Assembly: GCA_015486905.1 (NCBI GenBank)
Contig: WFQV01000025.1
Location: 1-17,144, forward strand
Length of the DNA: 17,144 nt
DNA from: Melioribacteraceae bacterium
GTDB taxonomy: Bacteria; Bacteroidota; Ignavibacteria; Ignavibacteriales; Melioribacteraceae
Direction of reading: 5' to 3'
Each line of letters starts with the position of its first letter. The stretch's first letter is position 1. Below are positions 8,711 to 16,607 of this stretch, one piece after another. The translations under genes and the position numbers were made by a program. Under the pieces are notes generated by a model. It was not told the origin of the DNA and made no database searches. It was given only the letters and a program-made list of their open reading frames with translations.

Positions 8711-10546
8711 TTAATTACCGTCGTAGCGGAAAACCGTGATTGTCCCGTCAATATTGGACGAGATAAATACATTGTCGTAAAAATGCATTACCGAAAAAGG
8801 GGAAGCGTTGCCGTTGAACAAAATAACTTTATGTTTTTTCCCTTTTATCCTGTAAACGTTTCCATTCGCTGTTGTGAGCAAGATTATTTTATTGTACTCT
8901 AATGGTGTGGTAGGTGTTTTGTCTTCCCCGAACATTAATTTGTAAGCAATCGACCACGTGCCCGTGCTTGCGGGTATTTTGTGGAAATAATCTTCGGCGC
9001 TTTTTACGTAAAGGGTTTTTCCGTCTTCGGAAATTCCAATCGATTCCCAAGCGTTGTATTTGCTCCTTGTCCAAATTGTTTTTCCCAAGAGCAAATCAAC
9101 CTTGTAAATATTACCTTCCGGCGTTGGAAGGAATAAGAAATGCCCGTCAGTAGCGGGTTTTACAGCTGCGGGGGAATTGTAAAAATTTTTGTTCATTCTC
9201 CATTTCCAAATAAGCCAACCTTCACGGGCATCCGCACAGTAGAGGTAGGAATCCCAAGAACTGTAAATTAACTTGTCGTTCACATAAAATGGAGTGGTTT
9301 GAATCATCCCTTTGGCACTTTTGTTCTCCCAGTATTCTTGTAATGTTTCAACGTCGTAGCAGTAAAGCTTGCCGCTTTCCGTTCCGAAAACAACAGCCGC
9401 TTTTGAATTGCTTTGTTTTGGAATCATTAATTCTTTTGTTCCTTTGTAGTCAATCATTAAAAGGGAAGAGGTAATTGCTTCGTCAAAACCAATCGATTGA
9501 ATTTGATTGCCGGTTTTTAAGTCCAATGTAAATAAGTCTCCCTGCAATGTGGCTACGGTTAACCAACCGTCCTTTGCTGCCGGAGTGGAGGCAATATTGC
9601 CGAACGAGTCGAAATCCCAAAGTTTATTTCCTTCTTTATCGAAGCAAGTCACAAGACCATCGTACTGTGCGACAATGATTTTGTCCTTTAATACTAAGGG
9701 CTTCGAGATTAATGTTGCGTTCAATTCTTTTCGCCAAATCGGTTTGACTGCGAACGGATTAAATTGTACTGAATCAACTGTTTCCCGGAAAGCTGTTTTT
9801 CGTAATCCAACATTTCCTGCCATACTGACAGTGTCACCGCCGGTCATTTCCGTAAAACTTAAAGTGTCGTTCTTCAATTCACAATTGAGAAAGTGGTAAT
9901 TTGTAGAATCGTAAAAACTAACGCTTTCGAGAGGGGGGAGCTCTGAAAGCATTGAAGAGCAAGGCTTTTGCGAAGCTCCGCTAAGAAATGCCCCGATATT
10001 ATTGCCTTTCCAAGCATTTGTTAATTTAAACCAATTGTCAATATTATTTAACGGATTGAATGAAAAAAGAATTACGTTTTGAGTAGTGTCAATTCCGCTT
10101 AACTCCTTTTCGAGCCATTGCAAAGTTGACGGGGAGAGATGCCCGCGTTCTGAGTGCCAAATTGGAGTAGTATTAATTCCTACAAATTGTAGGTCGCCGT
10201 AGTTAAAAGAAAAATTTGTCTCGTCCCACAAGTCTGTAAATGCTACTCCTGCTGACTGTGCCCACTGTACGTCCCGGTAACCTTGTAGAAGGTAGTAAGG
10301 AACGTGCAACTTGTCCAATGTCGATTTTGCTTTTTCAAATTCGGAGTCTAATCCGCGATTGGTTATGTTACCGTCAATTATTACAAAATTAAAATCTTTT
10401 TGCTCGTTAACAAAATCTACGAATGCTGTCAAAAGCGAATCGGCTTTCGGTGCACCGATTCTTACATCGCTCAGCAATGCGAATTTAACGTTTTGGGCAA
10501 AAGAAACAATTGCAGTTAGGCAAACAATTAAAAGAGTTCTTTTCAT
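8711..10546 (-). CDS. exported degenerate calcineurin-like phosphoesterase fused to PQQ-type beta-propeller, 611 aa
   Basis: The signal peptide covers residues 1-18 (MKRTLLIVCLTAIVSFAQ). Residues about 20-245 follow the layout of a metallophosphoesterase: LLSDVRIG, IIDGNITNRG, YYLLQGYRDVQW, ILFSFNPLNN, FLSGASQKP. At each place where the family has a metal ligand the residue differs: R29 for the DxH histidine, N60 for the GD aspartate, Y90-R91 for the Asn-His of GNHD, F163 for a histidine, and A191 and Q193 for the GHxH histidines. D27 and D92 remain. Residues about 270-611 are PQQ/WD-like propeller repeats (LWDFDSFGNIASTPA, GKLYCYDVETLQEYW, LIWKWRMNKNFYNSPAA, GNIYKVDLLLGKTIW). The best reading is a catalytically dead phosphoesterase that acts as a periplasmic or surface binding scaffold. 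It lies upstream of the HAD gene on the same strand. Confidence 0.82.
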   Translation of the reverse strand: MKRTLLIVCLTAIVSFAQNVKFALLSDVRIGAPKADSLLTAFVDFVNEQKDFNFVIIDGNITNRGLDSEFEKAKSTLDKLHVPYYLLQGYRDVQWAQSAGVAFTDLWDETNFSFNYGDLQFVGINTTPIWHSERGHLSPSTLQWLEKELSGIDTTQNVILFSFNPLNNIDNWFKLTNAWKGNNIGAFLSGASQKPCSSMLSELPPLESVSFYDSTNYHFLNCELKNDTLSFTEMTGGDTVSMAGNVGLRKTAFRETVDSVQFNPFAVKPIWRKELNATLISKPLVLKDKIIVAQYDGLVTCFDKEGNKLWDFDSFGNIASTPAAKDGWLTVATLQGDLFTLDLKTGNQIQSIGFDEAITSSLLMIDYKGTKELMIPKQSNSKAAVVFGTESGKLYCYDVETLQEYWENKSAKGMIQTTPFYVNDKLIYSSWDSYLYCADAREGWLIWKWRMNKNFYNSPAAVKPATDGHFLFLPTPEGNIYKVDLLLGKTIWTRSKYNAWESIGISEDGKTLYVKSAEDYFHKIPASTGTWSIAYKLMFGEDKTPTTPLEYNKIILLTTANGNVYRIKGKKHKVILFNGNASPFSVMHFYDNVFISSNIDGTITVFRYDGN

Positions 10547-10567
10547 TTTACTTCATTTTTTGATTGA

Positions 10568-10575
10568 CAAATTTA
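10568..10575 (-). promoter_or_regulatory. candidate -7 element for the propeller/HAD operon
   Basis: On the minus strand this reads TAAATTTG, an exact match to the Bacteroidetes -7 consensus TAnnTTTG, 21 bp before the ATG. No good TTTG -33 partner is seen at the usual spacing, so support is weak. Its twin upstream of the divergent lipA gene adds some weight. Confidence 0.35.
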
Positions 10576-10668
10576 CTAAAAGCTAATTAGAAATGAGAGC
10601 CTTTTTAACTTATTTCAAAGCAGTTAAAAATGAAAAATTAAGGATTAAGAATGAAGAATGAAAATTAT

Positions 10669-10768
10669 CCATTCAACATCCATCCAACCTGTCGCGACGA
10701 ACCCCGCAGAATGCGGGGGAAGTCGGACCATCCACCCAGCCATTCATCCACCCATCCAATAATCCATT
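10669..10768. repeat. CATCCA-rich low-complexity tract
   Basis: Irregular copies of CATCCA, CATCCAC and CATTCA occur on both sides of the first hairpin element. The copies are imperfect and the period is not fixed, so it is a degraded short tandem repeat and not a regulatory array that I can name. Confidence 0.5.
10690..10725. repeat. GC-rich symmetric hairpin element, copy 1
   Basis: TGTCGCGACG leads into a hairpin: stem CGAC, GAA, stem CCCCGCA, apical GAA, stem TGCGGGG, GAA, stem GTCG. The 4-bp and 7-bp stems are perfect and are separated by a symmetric GAA/GAA internal loop. It interrupts a CATCCA-rich tract. No T-run follows, so it is not a standard terminator. It shares its 5' sequence with the element at 10822-10865, which suggests two members of a small extragenic palindrome family. 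Confidence 0.6.
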
Positions 10769-10821
10769 TATGCAAGATTCTCGATTTGAAAACAATAAGC
10801 CTAATTCCTTGCGTCTTACCT

Positions 10822-10865
10822 CTTGCTTGTCACGACGTAGTCCCCGCAAATGGGGGTCAGGCAAG
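10822..10865. repeat. hairpin element, copy 2 (diverged)
   Basis: The outer arms CTTGCTTG (10822-10829) and CAGGCAAG (10858-10865) pair over 8 bp with one T-G wobble. Inside, TGTCACGACG matches TGTCGCGACG of copy 1 at nine of ten bases. The inner CCCC/GGGG stem has a GCAAAT loop, where copy 1 has CCCCGCA-GAA-TGCGGGG. The central word CCCCGCA with AATG downstream is shared, so the two are likely diverged copies. Confidence 0.45.
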
Positions 10866-11029
10866 CGAAGCGCAGACGAAGGCGGGCGTCTCACGTTTAA
10901 CTATTTCTTATTTCTCGTTTCTTCTTTCTAATTTTTATCTTTTGCCACCGATTTTAAATTTGTACCTGCCACCTCGTAGCCTTTTGTAAACAGCTGCTTT
11001 TCTTTTTAGCAAAACACACAAAATTTATC

Positions 11030-11037
11030 TAAATTTG
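11030..11037 (+). promoter_or_regulatory. candidate -7 element for lipA
   Basis: TAAATTTG matches the Bacteroidetes -7 consensus TAnnTTTG exactly, about 51 bp before the lipA ATG. No clear TTTG -33 box is seen upstream, so this rests on one short motif. Confidence 0.35.
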
Positions 11038-11088
11038 TGGGCTAATTTTTAAAATTCAAGATTATTTCTCTAACTAAAAATAAGATAG

Positions 11089-11997
11089 ATGATTAAAATA
11101 AATAAGCACCAGCAAGCATTCAAAGAAGAAGTGGAAAGGAAAAGAGGGAACTTGGGTAAAAGACCCGAGTGGTTAAAGGTTAGACTCCCTTCGGGAACTA
11201 ACTACAGTGAAGTTTACGAGTTAATGCGAAAAGCTGAGCTACATACCGTTTGCGAAGAAGCACGTTGCCCGAACATTGCCGAATGCTGGGAACATCGAAC
11301 GGCTACGTTCATGATTTTAGGCGATACTTGCACCCGCAGTTGCGGCTTTTGTAATGTAAAGCTCGGCATCCCTGAAAAAGTCGATTGGGACGAACCTCGC
11401 CGAGTGGCTAATTCCGTTAAACAATTAGGTTTACGGCATGCCGTAATTACTTCCGTTAACCGTGATGAACTTTACGATGGAGGAGCATCGGTCTTTACCG
11501 AGACGGTTCGTTTGATACGTGAAATTACACCAAACTGCACTATTGAAATTTTGATTCCCGATTTCAAAGGTGAAGAGCACGCGTTGGAAATAATAATGCA
11601 AAATCCGCCCGATATTTTGAATCACAATTTGGAAACAGTTAAAAGGCTTTACCATGCTGTACGTCCTCAAGCAAAATACGAAAGAAGTCTTAAAGTGCTG
11701 AAGTGGTTTAAAGAAAAAGGATTACGAACAAAAAGCGGAATAATGGTTGGAATTGGAGAAACTAACGACGAAGTCTTGGAACTAATGGGGGACTTGCGGA
11801 GAGTTAAATGCGACATCCTTACAATCGGGCAATATTTACAGCCTACTAAAGACCATCTGCCTGTTGACCGTTACGTTACATTGGAAGAATTTCAGATGTT
11901 TAAAGAAGCAGGTGAGGCAATGGGCTTCCTTGCCGTTGAGTCAGCTCCGTTAGTAAGAAGTTCTTACCACGCAGATAAACATGCAAGAGATTTGTAG
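11089..11997 (+). CDS. lipA: lipoyl synthase (radical SAM), 302 aa
   Basis: LipA inserts two sulfur atoms into protein-bound octanoyl groups on the E2 subunits of 2-oxoacid dehydrogenases and on glycine-cleavage H protein, in the cytoplasm. Both iron-sulfur clusters can be assigned. The auxiliary cluster that donates the sulfurs uses C55, C60 and C66 (CEEARCPNIAEC) together with the serine of the C-terminal RSSYHA motif (R290-A295). The radical SAM cluster uses C81, C85 and C88 (CTRSCGFC). SGIMVGIGET and TIGQYLQPT are further family signatures. The length is typical. The ATG at 11089 gives a short lysine-rich leader before PEWLKVRLPSG, as usual; no Shine-Dalgarno site is evident. The partner octanoyltransferase (lipB) is not in the window, so the gene looks isolated between surface-protein genes. 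Identification is certain. Confidence 0.98.
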   Translation: MIKINKHQQAFKEEVERKRGNLGKRPEWLKVRLPSGTNYSEVYELMRKAELHTVCEEARCPNIAECWEHRTATFMILGDTCTRSCGFCNVKLGIPEKVDWDEPRRVANSVKQLGLRHAVITSVNRDELYDGGASVFTETVRLIREITPNCTIEILIPDFKGEEHALEIIMQNPPDILNHNLETVKRLYHAVRPQAKYERSLKVLKWFKEKGLRTKSGIMVGIGETNDEVLELMGDLRRVKCDILTIGQYLQPTKDHLPVDRYVTLEEFQMFKEAGEAMGFLAVESAPLVRSSYHADKHARDL

Positions 11998-12099
11998 AGT
12001 GGTTTAAATTTGCTAATTAAATTTTCCTTGCGGTCTTTTGAAAAAGACTTTAAATTGTAATTTGTCTTGTCAGAATTATTAATTAAAAGCAGAGATTTA

Positions 12100-14169
12100 A
12101 TGAAATATTTCTTAACCTTTTTGTTAATCTTGAGCACTTTTGTTTTAGGACAAAGCCAAGTAAGAGAAATCAAAAAACAGTTAGACGATGATAATTCCAA
12201 GTACACCAATGTTGGCAACATCGGATTAACCGTTACAAACTTCGGAACGTATGGTAACGGTTTTGCACTTTGGCCGGAACAACCCTCGTGCGAGTATCCG
12301 CTTGGCAGCGGAATCGAACACATTTACGACGGCGGGCTGTGGGTCGGAGGCTTTATTGCTAACGATTCGTTGGGCAACGGTAGAACAGGTCCTTTTGTGA
12401 CTACCGGTGCCGTTGACGCATCCTCGGTTGCAAACCGCGGCGGTGGCTGGGAATTTACAAATCAACCGGGTGAGCTTGTTAAAGAACGGTCCTCGTTAAT
12501 TGACTCTCGGTACTTTTCACCGCAAGCTGTTTCTCACCAAGATTTTCTAATGGATTACGTGGATACGAACCGTACGCTTAGCAACGGTGAGTTGATTGTT
12601 GACCACGTTCCCCTTGGCATTTCCGTTCACCAGGAAACTTACGCGTGGGATTTTACATTTGCAAATTTCTTCGTAATAATGAACTATTGGATTAAAAACG
12701 TTTCGGACAAGTACATCGATAGTGTTTACATCGGGCTTTGGACTGACACCGTTGTGCGCAATACGAACATTACGTCGCCGAGGATTGGCGCCGCATTTTA
12801 CAATAAAGGCGGTAACGGTTACAACGATTCACTTCACGTCGGCTACGAGTTCGATGCTACCGGAGATATTGGCTTTACCGATCATTACATCGGTATTCAG
12901 TTCCTAGGTGCCGATGCACATTACGACAGCGTAAACTTTGTAAGTTGGCAGTTTAGAAACACAACCGACCCCAATTTCTTTTCTCCGAAGACCGATGTTA
13001 AGCGTTACCACAAAATGGCAGGATATTTCGGCGGCTCCAATCGTTGGTCTTCGGGAATTAAACAAAGCGATTTGAAGAAACCGAGCAACCGTTCTATTTT
13101 AGTCACAGCCGGACCGTTCAAATATATTGCTCCGGGTGATTCGGTTAATATTACGTTCGCAATTGTTGCGGCTAAAAAATATGGCAGCGACCCCGCCGCT
13201 TATGATACGGAAATTCAGAAAAAGAACTTTTACTCTAATTCCGGTTGGGCGCTAAGAGCTTACAACGGAGAGGATAAGAACGGCAACGGCAAATTGGATC
13301 CGGGGGAAGATCTCGATGGCAACGGAAAAATTACTCGCTACATTTTACCGGCACCTCCGCAAAATCCCATTGTTAAAGTTGTGCCCGCTAATAAGAAGGT
13401 TGATATTTACTGGAATAAACGTTCGGAGTTTTCGGTTGACCCTATCTCGGGGAAAAAGGATTTTGAGGGTTATAGGATTTACAGAACAAACGCCGGTTTC
13501 GATTTGACCGAAAGCCAGGATTTACAAAAAGCATTGATTAAAATTGCGGAATTCGACAGCATCGACGCAATAGGTTACAACACCGGTTTCGATTTTATTA
13601 AATTACCCTCACCGGTTACTTTTAAAGGAGATACTACAAAATATTATTACAAATTTGAAATAAACGGACTTCTTAACGGTTGGGAATACGTTTACTCGGT
13701 AACCGCCTTCGATAAAGGCGACCCCGCAAATAAACTTGGGAGTTTGGAATCGAGTAAATTGGCAAACGCAATCAAGGTTTTACCGGGCACTCTGCCAACT
13801 TCCGATCCGAAAGTTAAAATAGGAGTTTATCCCAATCCTTATTACGGAAGCGCTTACTGGGACGGTAGTTCGGAAAGGTTAAGAAAGATTTATTTCTACA
13901 ATCTGCCACGTGATTGTGAAATTGTAATTTACACACTTTCAGGTGATGTGGTTAAAAGAATTCACCATACTGCGGAGAGTAACGGTTCGAACTTGCGCTG
14001 GTTCCAAACTTTCTCAAAAGACGGTACTCAAAAGATGACCGGAGGCGAAGAACCGTGGGATTTGATTACCGACGGCGACCAGGCAATTGCAACGGGGATG
14101 TATCTCTTTACCGTTAAAGACAGTTCAACCGGGCAAATTAAAACCGGAAAATTTTTAATCATTAAATAA
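12100..14169 (+). CDS. large exported T9SS cargo-type protein with EF-hand-like loop and FnIII domain, 689 aa
   Basis: Belongs to a large exported family that I recall as common in Ignavibacteria and related phyla, with a start like GNIGLTVTNFGTYGNGFALW and then EHIYDGGLWVGGF. Its function is unknown. I chose the ATG at 12100 because it gives a proper signal peptide (MKYFLTFLLILSTFVLGQ); an in-frame TTG at 12067 would add 11 polar residues in front. The first 385 residues are the family-specific beta-rich region. A Ca-binding EF-hand-like loop follows, D392-x-N394-x-N396-G with E403 at position 12, then an FnIII-like domain (about 415-565; VDIYWNKRS, GYRIYRT, YVYSVTAFDKG). The C-terminal sorting region runs from YPNPYYG to a final GKFLIIK and contains an insertion rich in polar residues. 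It is 11 bp upstream of the next cargo gene, so the two probably form an operon. Confidence 0.82.
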   Translation: MKYFLTFLLILSTFVLGQSQVREIKKQLDDDNSKYTNVGNIGLTVTNFGTYGNGFALWPEQPSCEYPLGSGIEHIYDGGLWVGGFIANDSLGNGRTGPFVTTGAVDASSVANRGGGWEFTNQPGELVKERSSLIDSRYFSPQAVSHQDFLMDYVDTNRTLSNGELIVDHVPLGISVHQETYAWDFTFANFFVIMNYWIKNVSDKYIDSVYIGLWTDTVVRNTNITSPRIGAAFYNKGGNGYNDSLHVGYEFDATGDIGFTDHYIGIQFLGADAHYDSVNFVSWQFRNTTDPNFFSPKTDVKRYHKMAGYFGGSNRWSSGIKQSDLKKPSNRSILVTAGPFKYIAPGDSVNITFAIVAAKKYGSDPAAYDTEIQKKNFYSNSGWALRAYNGEDKNGNGKLDPGEDLDGNGKITRYILPAPPQNPIVKVVPANKKVDIYWNKRSEFSVDPISGKKDFEGYRIYRTNAGFDLTESQDLQKALIKIAEFDSIDAIGYNTGFDFIKLPSPVTFKGDTTKYYYKFEINGLLNGWEYVYSVTAFDKGDPANKLGSLESSKLANAIKVLPGTLPTSDPKVKIGVYPNPYYGSAYWDGSSERLRKIYFYNLPRDCEIVIYTLSGDVVKRIHHTAESNGSNLRWFQTFSKDGTQKMTGGEEPWDLITDGDQAIATGMYLFTVKDSSTGQIKTGKFLIIK

Positions 14170-14180
14170 AAGGTGAAGTT

Positions 14181-16277
14181 ATGAAACTCAAAATATTTAC
14201 AGTGTTTATGATTTTCGCTTTTGCGAATATTTTTGCACAAAGCTATCCCGAGGTTTCGGTGCGCGACATCCAGTTTATTCCCGACAGTTTGCTTGCCGTC
14301 AGCCCTCACGATTACGCATCACCTCTGAAGGGTGATACTGTTGTAATTACCGGTGTAGTAATGAACGCACCGTTCAGATACGACGATCCGAACACGGCTG
14401 TTTTACATGTCGGCGGTGCCGGATTTTATTTAAGAGACACAACAAATAACGTATGGTCGGGAATAATAGTTCGGGAGAATGGAATCACTTCTTCGGCATT
14501 CAATGCTGTTGATACGGCGATGGTGGTTAAAGTCACCGGCGTTGTTAATGAATATTACACAACCACTCAGTTTAATTTAATTAAGTTCGAACCGGAGGAT
14601 GTTGTTGCTTTCAAATCAAAACGTCCCGCCCCGACCGTATTGAAAATTTCGGATTTTGTTAATCCCGACGGTACACCAAAGTACGAAATGGAGAAATATG
14701 AAGGGATGTACGTCGAAATTCGAAATGTAACGGTAACAGACGAAATTTCCGTTGGTCCGGGCGGATTCGGAATATTCGACGAAAATAACTTGCATATGTA
14801 CGTCGGAAATCAATCCGATTATTATCGTTCGACTTTACCTGTTCCTTTGGCAGGAACAAAAATTCAGTACATTAGAGGATTCATTGAAACAAGAACAAAT
14901 CTTGACAACGGTTGGTTTATGATTGACCCGATTTATCCGGACGATATTAAATACGGAAGTAATCTTCCGCCAAGAATTTCTCAAGTTAAAAGAGATTCGG
15001 CAATTGTTTCACCGCAGCAGGCTGTTAAAGTTACTGCAAAAGCAGTTGATGTTGACGGTAATGTTAAAGAAGCATGGCTTGTTTACAGATTTAATATGGG
15101 CACAGCTGATTCTATTGCAATGGTGCCCCTTTCCGCAGGAGATTCCGTTTACACCGCTACAATTCCTGCTCTCGGAGATACGGGATTTGTAGATTACTAT
15201 ATCAGAGGAATCGACAACGCAGGGCTTTCTGCTACCAGCCCTAACAATACAACGAACGGTAGATATTTTTACAAAGTTCTTAACAGGCCCTTAACTATTC
15301 AGGATGTTCAATACACACCCTTTACTTCGGGTTACAGCGGTTACAACGGTTACACGGTTACTGTACGTGGCGTTGTTACTGCGGATACTTCCGATTTCGG
15401 TACTCTGGTTTACATGCAAAACGGAACGGGACCTTGGAGCGGGATTCAGCTCTTTGGAACCGAAGCGCTTAAATTACACAAGGGCGACGATGTAACGGTT
15501 ACTGCTATGGTAATGGAATCGCATGGACTTACACGACTGACTGACATCGATAGTCCTTTGCAAATAGTTGTTAATGCTACCGGTGCCGATATTCCTTCAC
15601 CGGCAGTAATTTCAACGGACTTAATAGACCTCTCGGCGTCGGGAACGCAGCCGGCTGAAGCTTATGAGAGTGTTCTGATTCAGTACAATAATGTTACGGT
15701 TGTTGACGACAATGCCGATGGCGAAAGCGGACCGGACGAAGGAAGCGGCGGAAACAGAAACTTCGGTGAGATGTTAGTTGCCGATACTTCGAATATTGCC
15801 ACAAGAGTTGAGACACAAGACGGCAACCATCCTTACAATAATTACTGGGATGCATCCCAAGAGAACGACCCTTACAGAATAAAGACCGGCGACCACTTCG
15901 ATGCTTTGGTGGGAATTCTTTATTACTCTTACGGAAATTACAAATTAGACCCGCGTAACATTAACGACTTTGTAGGCTTTACAGGGGTTAAAAAAATCAA
16001 AAATGATTTACCTACAAGATTCATGCTTTCACAGAATTACCCCAATCCTTTTAATCCTACAACTGTAATTCGTTACTCAATTCCTCAAGCAGGCAACGTA
16101 ACATTAAAAGTCTTTAATGTTCTTGGTAAAGAAGTTCGCACGTTGGTTAATAATTTTCAACACCCCGGTTCTTACAGTGTTAATTTTAATGCTGCCGGTT
16201 TGGCTTCGGGTCTTTACTTCTACCGTTTGAGTTCCGGTAATTTTGTATCGGTTAAGAAAATGTTGTTAATAAAATAG
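14181..16277 (+). CDS. exported T9SS cargo protein with two OB-fold-like modules, 698 aa
   Basis: The signal peptide is MKLKIFTVFMIFAFANIFAQ. Residues about 45-255 and 385-595 each look like the OB-fold-containing modules found in secreted nucleases of the ExeM/YhcR type: VVITGVVMNAP with FYLRDTTNNVWSGIIV, and VTVRGVVTADT with VYMQNGTGPWSGIQLF. Between them (about 262-367) is an Ig-like domain (NLPPRISQVKRDS to DYYIRGIDNAGLSA). The last 85 residues are a textbook type A sorting domain: LSQNYPNPFNPTTVIRYSIP, VFNVLGKEVRTLV, GLYFYRL, ending KKMLLIK. No nuclease or other catalytic domain is visible, so a binding role (nucleic acid or polysaccharide) is only a guess. The start is supported by AGGTGA four bases upstream of the ATG, and the gene follows its neighbour by 11 bp. 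A hairpin follows the stop. Confidence 0.85.
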   Translation: MKLKIFTVFMIFAFANIFAQSYPEVSVRDIQFIPDSLLAVSPHDYASPLKGDTVVITGVVMNAPFRYDDPNTAVLHVGGAGFYLRDTTNNVWSGIIVRENGITSSAFNAVDTAMVVKVTGVVNEYYTTTQFNLIKFEPEDVVAFKSKRPAPTVLKISDFVNPDGTPKYEMEKYEGMYVEIRNVTVTDEISVGPGGFGIFDENNLHMYVGNQSDYYRSTLPVPLAGTKIQYIRGFIETRTNLDNGWFMIDPIYPDDIKYGSNLPPRISQVKRDSAIVSPQQAVKVTAKAVDVDGNVKEAWLVYRFNMGTADSIAMVPLSAGDSVYTATIPALGDTGFVDYYIRGIDNAGLSATSPNNTTNGRYFYKVLNRPLTIQDVQYTPFTSGYSGYNGYTVTVRGVVTADTSDFGTLVYMQNGTGPWSGIQLFGTEALKLHKGDDVTVTAMVMESHGLTRLTDIDSPLQIVVNATGADIPSPAVISTDLIDLSASGTQPAEAYESVLIQYNNVTVVDDNADGESGPDEGSGGNRNFGEMLVADTSNIATRVETQDGNHPYNNYWDASQENDPYRIKTGDHFDALVGILYYSYGNYKLDPRNINDFVGFTGVKKIKNDLPTRFMLSQNYPNPFNPTTVIRYSIPQAGNVTLKVFNVLGKEVRTLVNNFQHPGSYSVNFNAAGLASGLYFYRLSSGNFVSVKKMLLIK

Positions 16278-16284
16278 AATTTAG

Positions 16285-16320
16285 GGAGCGGTTCCGACCG
16301 CTCCGTTCTTAAAATAATTT
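16285..16320 (+). terminator. probable terminator of the two-gene cargo operon
   Basis: GGAGCGGT, a TCCG tetraloop and ACCGCTCC form a perfect 8-bp GC-rich stem 8 bp after the stop codon. The T-rich tail is broken (GTTCTTAAAATAATTTTT), so termination may be less efficient than at the 7985-8024 hairpin. Confidence 0.6.
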
Positions 16321-16417
16321 TTAGACGAAACGTTCATTATTATTTGAAACGTTCGAGGAAATGATTTATTTTAATTATGAATTATGAATGTTGAATTAAT
16401 TTCGTAACGAATAAATT

Positions 16418-16449
16418 GATTGCATGATTGTATGGTTGCATGGATGAAC
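16418..16449. repeat. degenerate 8-bp tandem repeat (4 units)
   Basis: GATTGCAT, GATTGTAT, GGTTGCAT and GGATGAAC follow one another without gaps. The first three fit GRTTGYAT; the fourth is decayed. It is preceded by ATTATGA, ATTATGA and ATGTTGA units at 16374-16394. Confidence 0.6.
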
Positions 16450-16512
16450 CGAAGTTTTTGAAGAAGAATTCAATTAGTCAGACGTTGGTATTAACATTAC
16501 GATTATATTAAC

Positions 16513-16530
16513 CCACGACTTTATTCGTGG
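16513..16530. repeat. short hairpin CCACGA/TCGTGG
   Basis: A perfect 6-bp stem with a CTTTAT loop. There is no T-run after it. Its TCGTG arm is echoed by the ATTCGTG units at 16582-16598. Confidence 0.45.
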
Positions 16531-16581
16531 AAAGAAACACATAATAGAAAGGAAAGTTAACTTGATTACAGATTTACAAAC

Positions 16582-16607
16582 ATTCGTGAAAATTCGTGTA
16601 ATTAGTG
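16582..16607. repeat. ATTCGTG repeats at about 10-bp period
   Basis: ATTCGTG at 16582-16588, ATTCGTG at 16592-16598 and ATTAGTG at 16601-16607, separated by 2-3 bases. About one helical turn apart, so a protein-binding site is possible, but this wording is typical of extragenic filler in such genomes. Confidence 0.4.

Larger units (their letters stand above)
10547..11088. other. gene-free divergent intergenic region with hairpin elements and low-complexity DNA
   Basis: About 540 bp between the divergent propeller and lipA genes. It holds, left to right: a TAAATTTG box on the minus strand; an A-rich tract with repeated ATTAAG/AATGAAGA words (10626-10666); a CATCCA-rich tract (10669-10768) interrupted by a GC-rich hairpin; a second related hairpin (10822-10865); a GCGAAGCGCAGACGAAGG word seen in its 3' flank; and a TAAATTTG box before lipA. 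Open frames here are low-complexity and show no protein character, so I call no gene. Confidence 0.7.

Noticed and set aside
10651..10989. Overlapping open frames on both strands in the intergenic region
   Set aside because: They are made of CATCCA-rich and hairpin DNA, give His/Pro- or Arg-rich translations without domain character, and have no ribosome site.
12033..12048. Hairpin GTCTTT/AAAGAC after lipA as a terminator
   Set aside because: The stem is 6 bp and AT-rich and is followed by TTTAAATTG, not a T-run, so it is too weak to call.
12067..12099. Upstream TTG start that would lengthen the 12100-14169 protein by 11 residues
   Set aside because: The extension puts polar and charged residues in front of a clean signal peptide; the ATG at 12100 is the better start.
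16327..16607. Possible CRISPR or iteron-like array
   Set aside because: The repeats are 7-9 bp, of several unrelated kinds, and lack regular spacers, cas genes or a replication gene.
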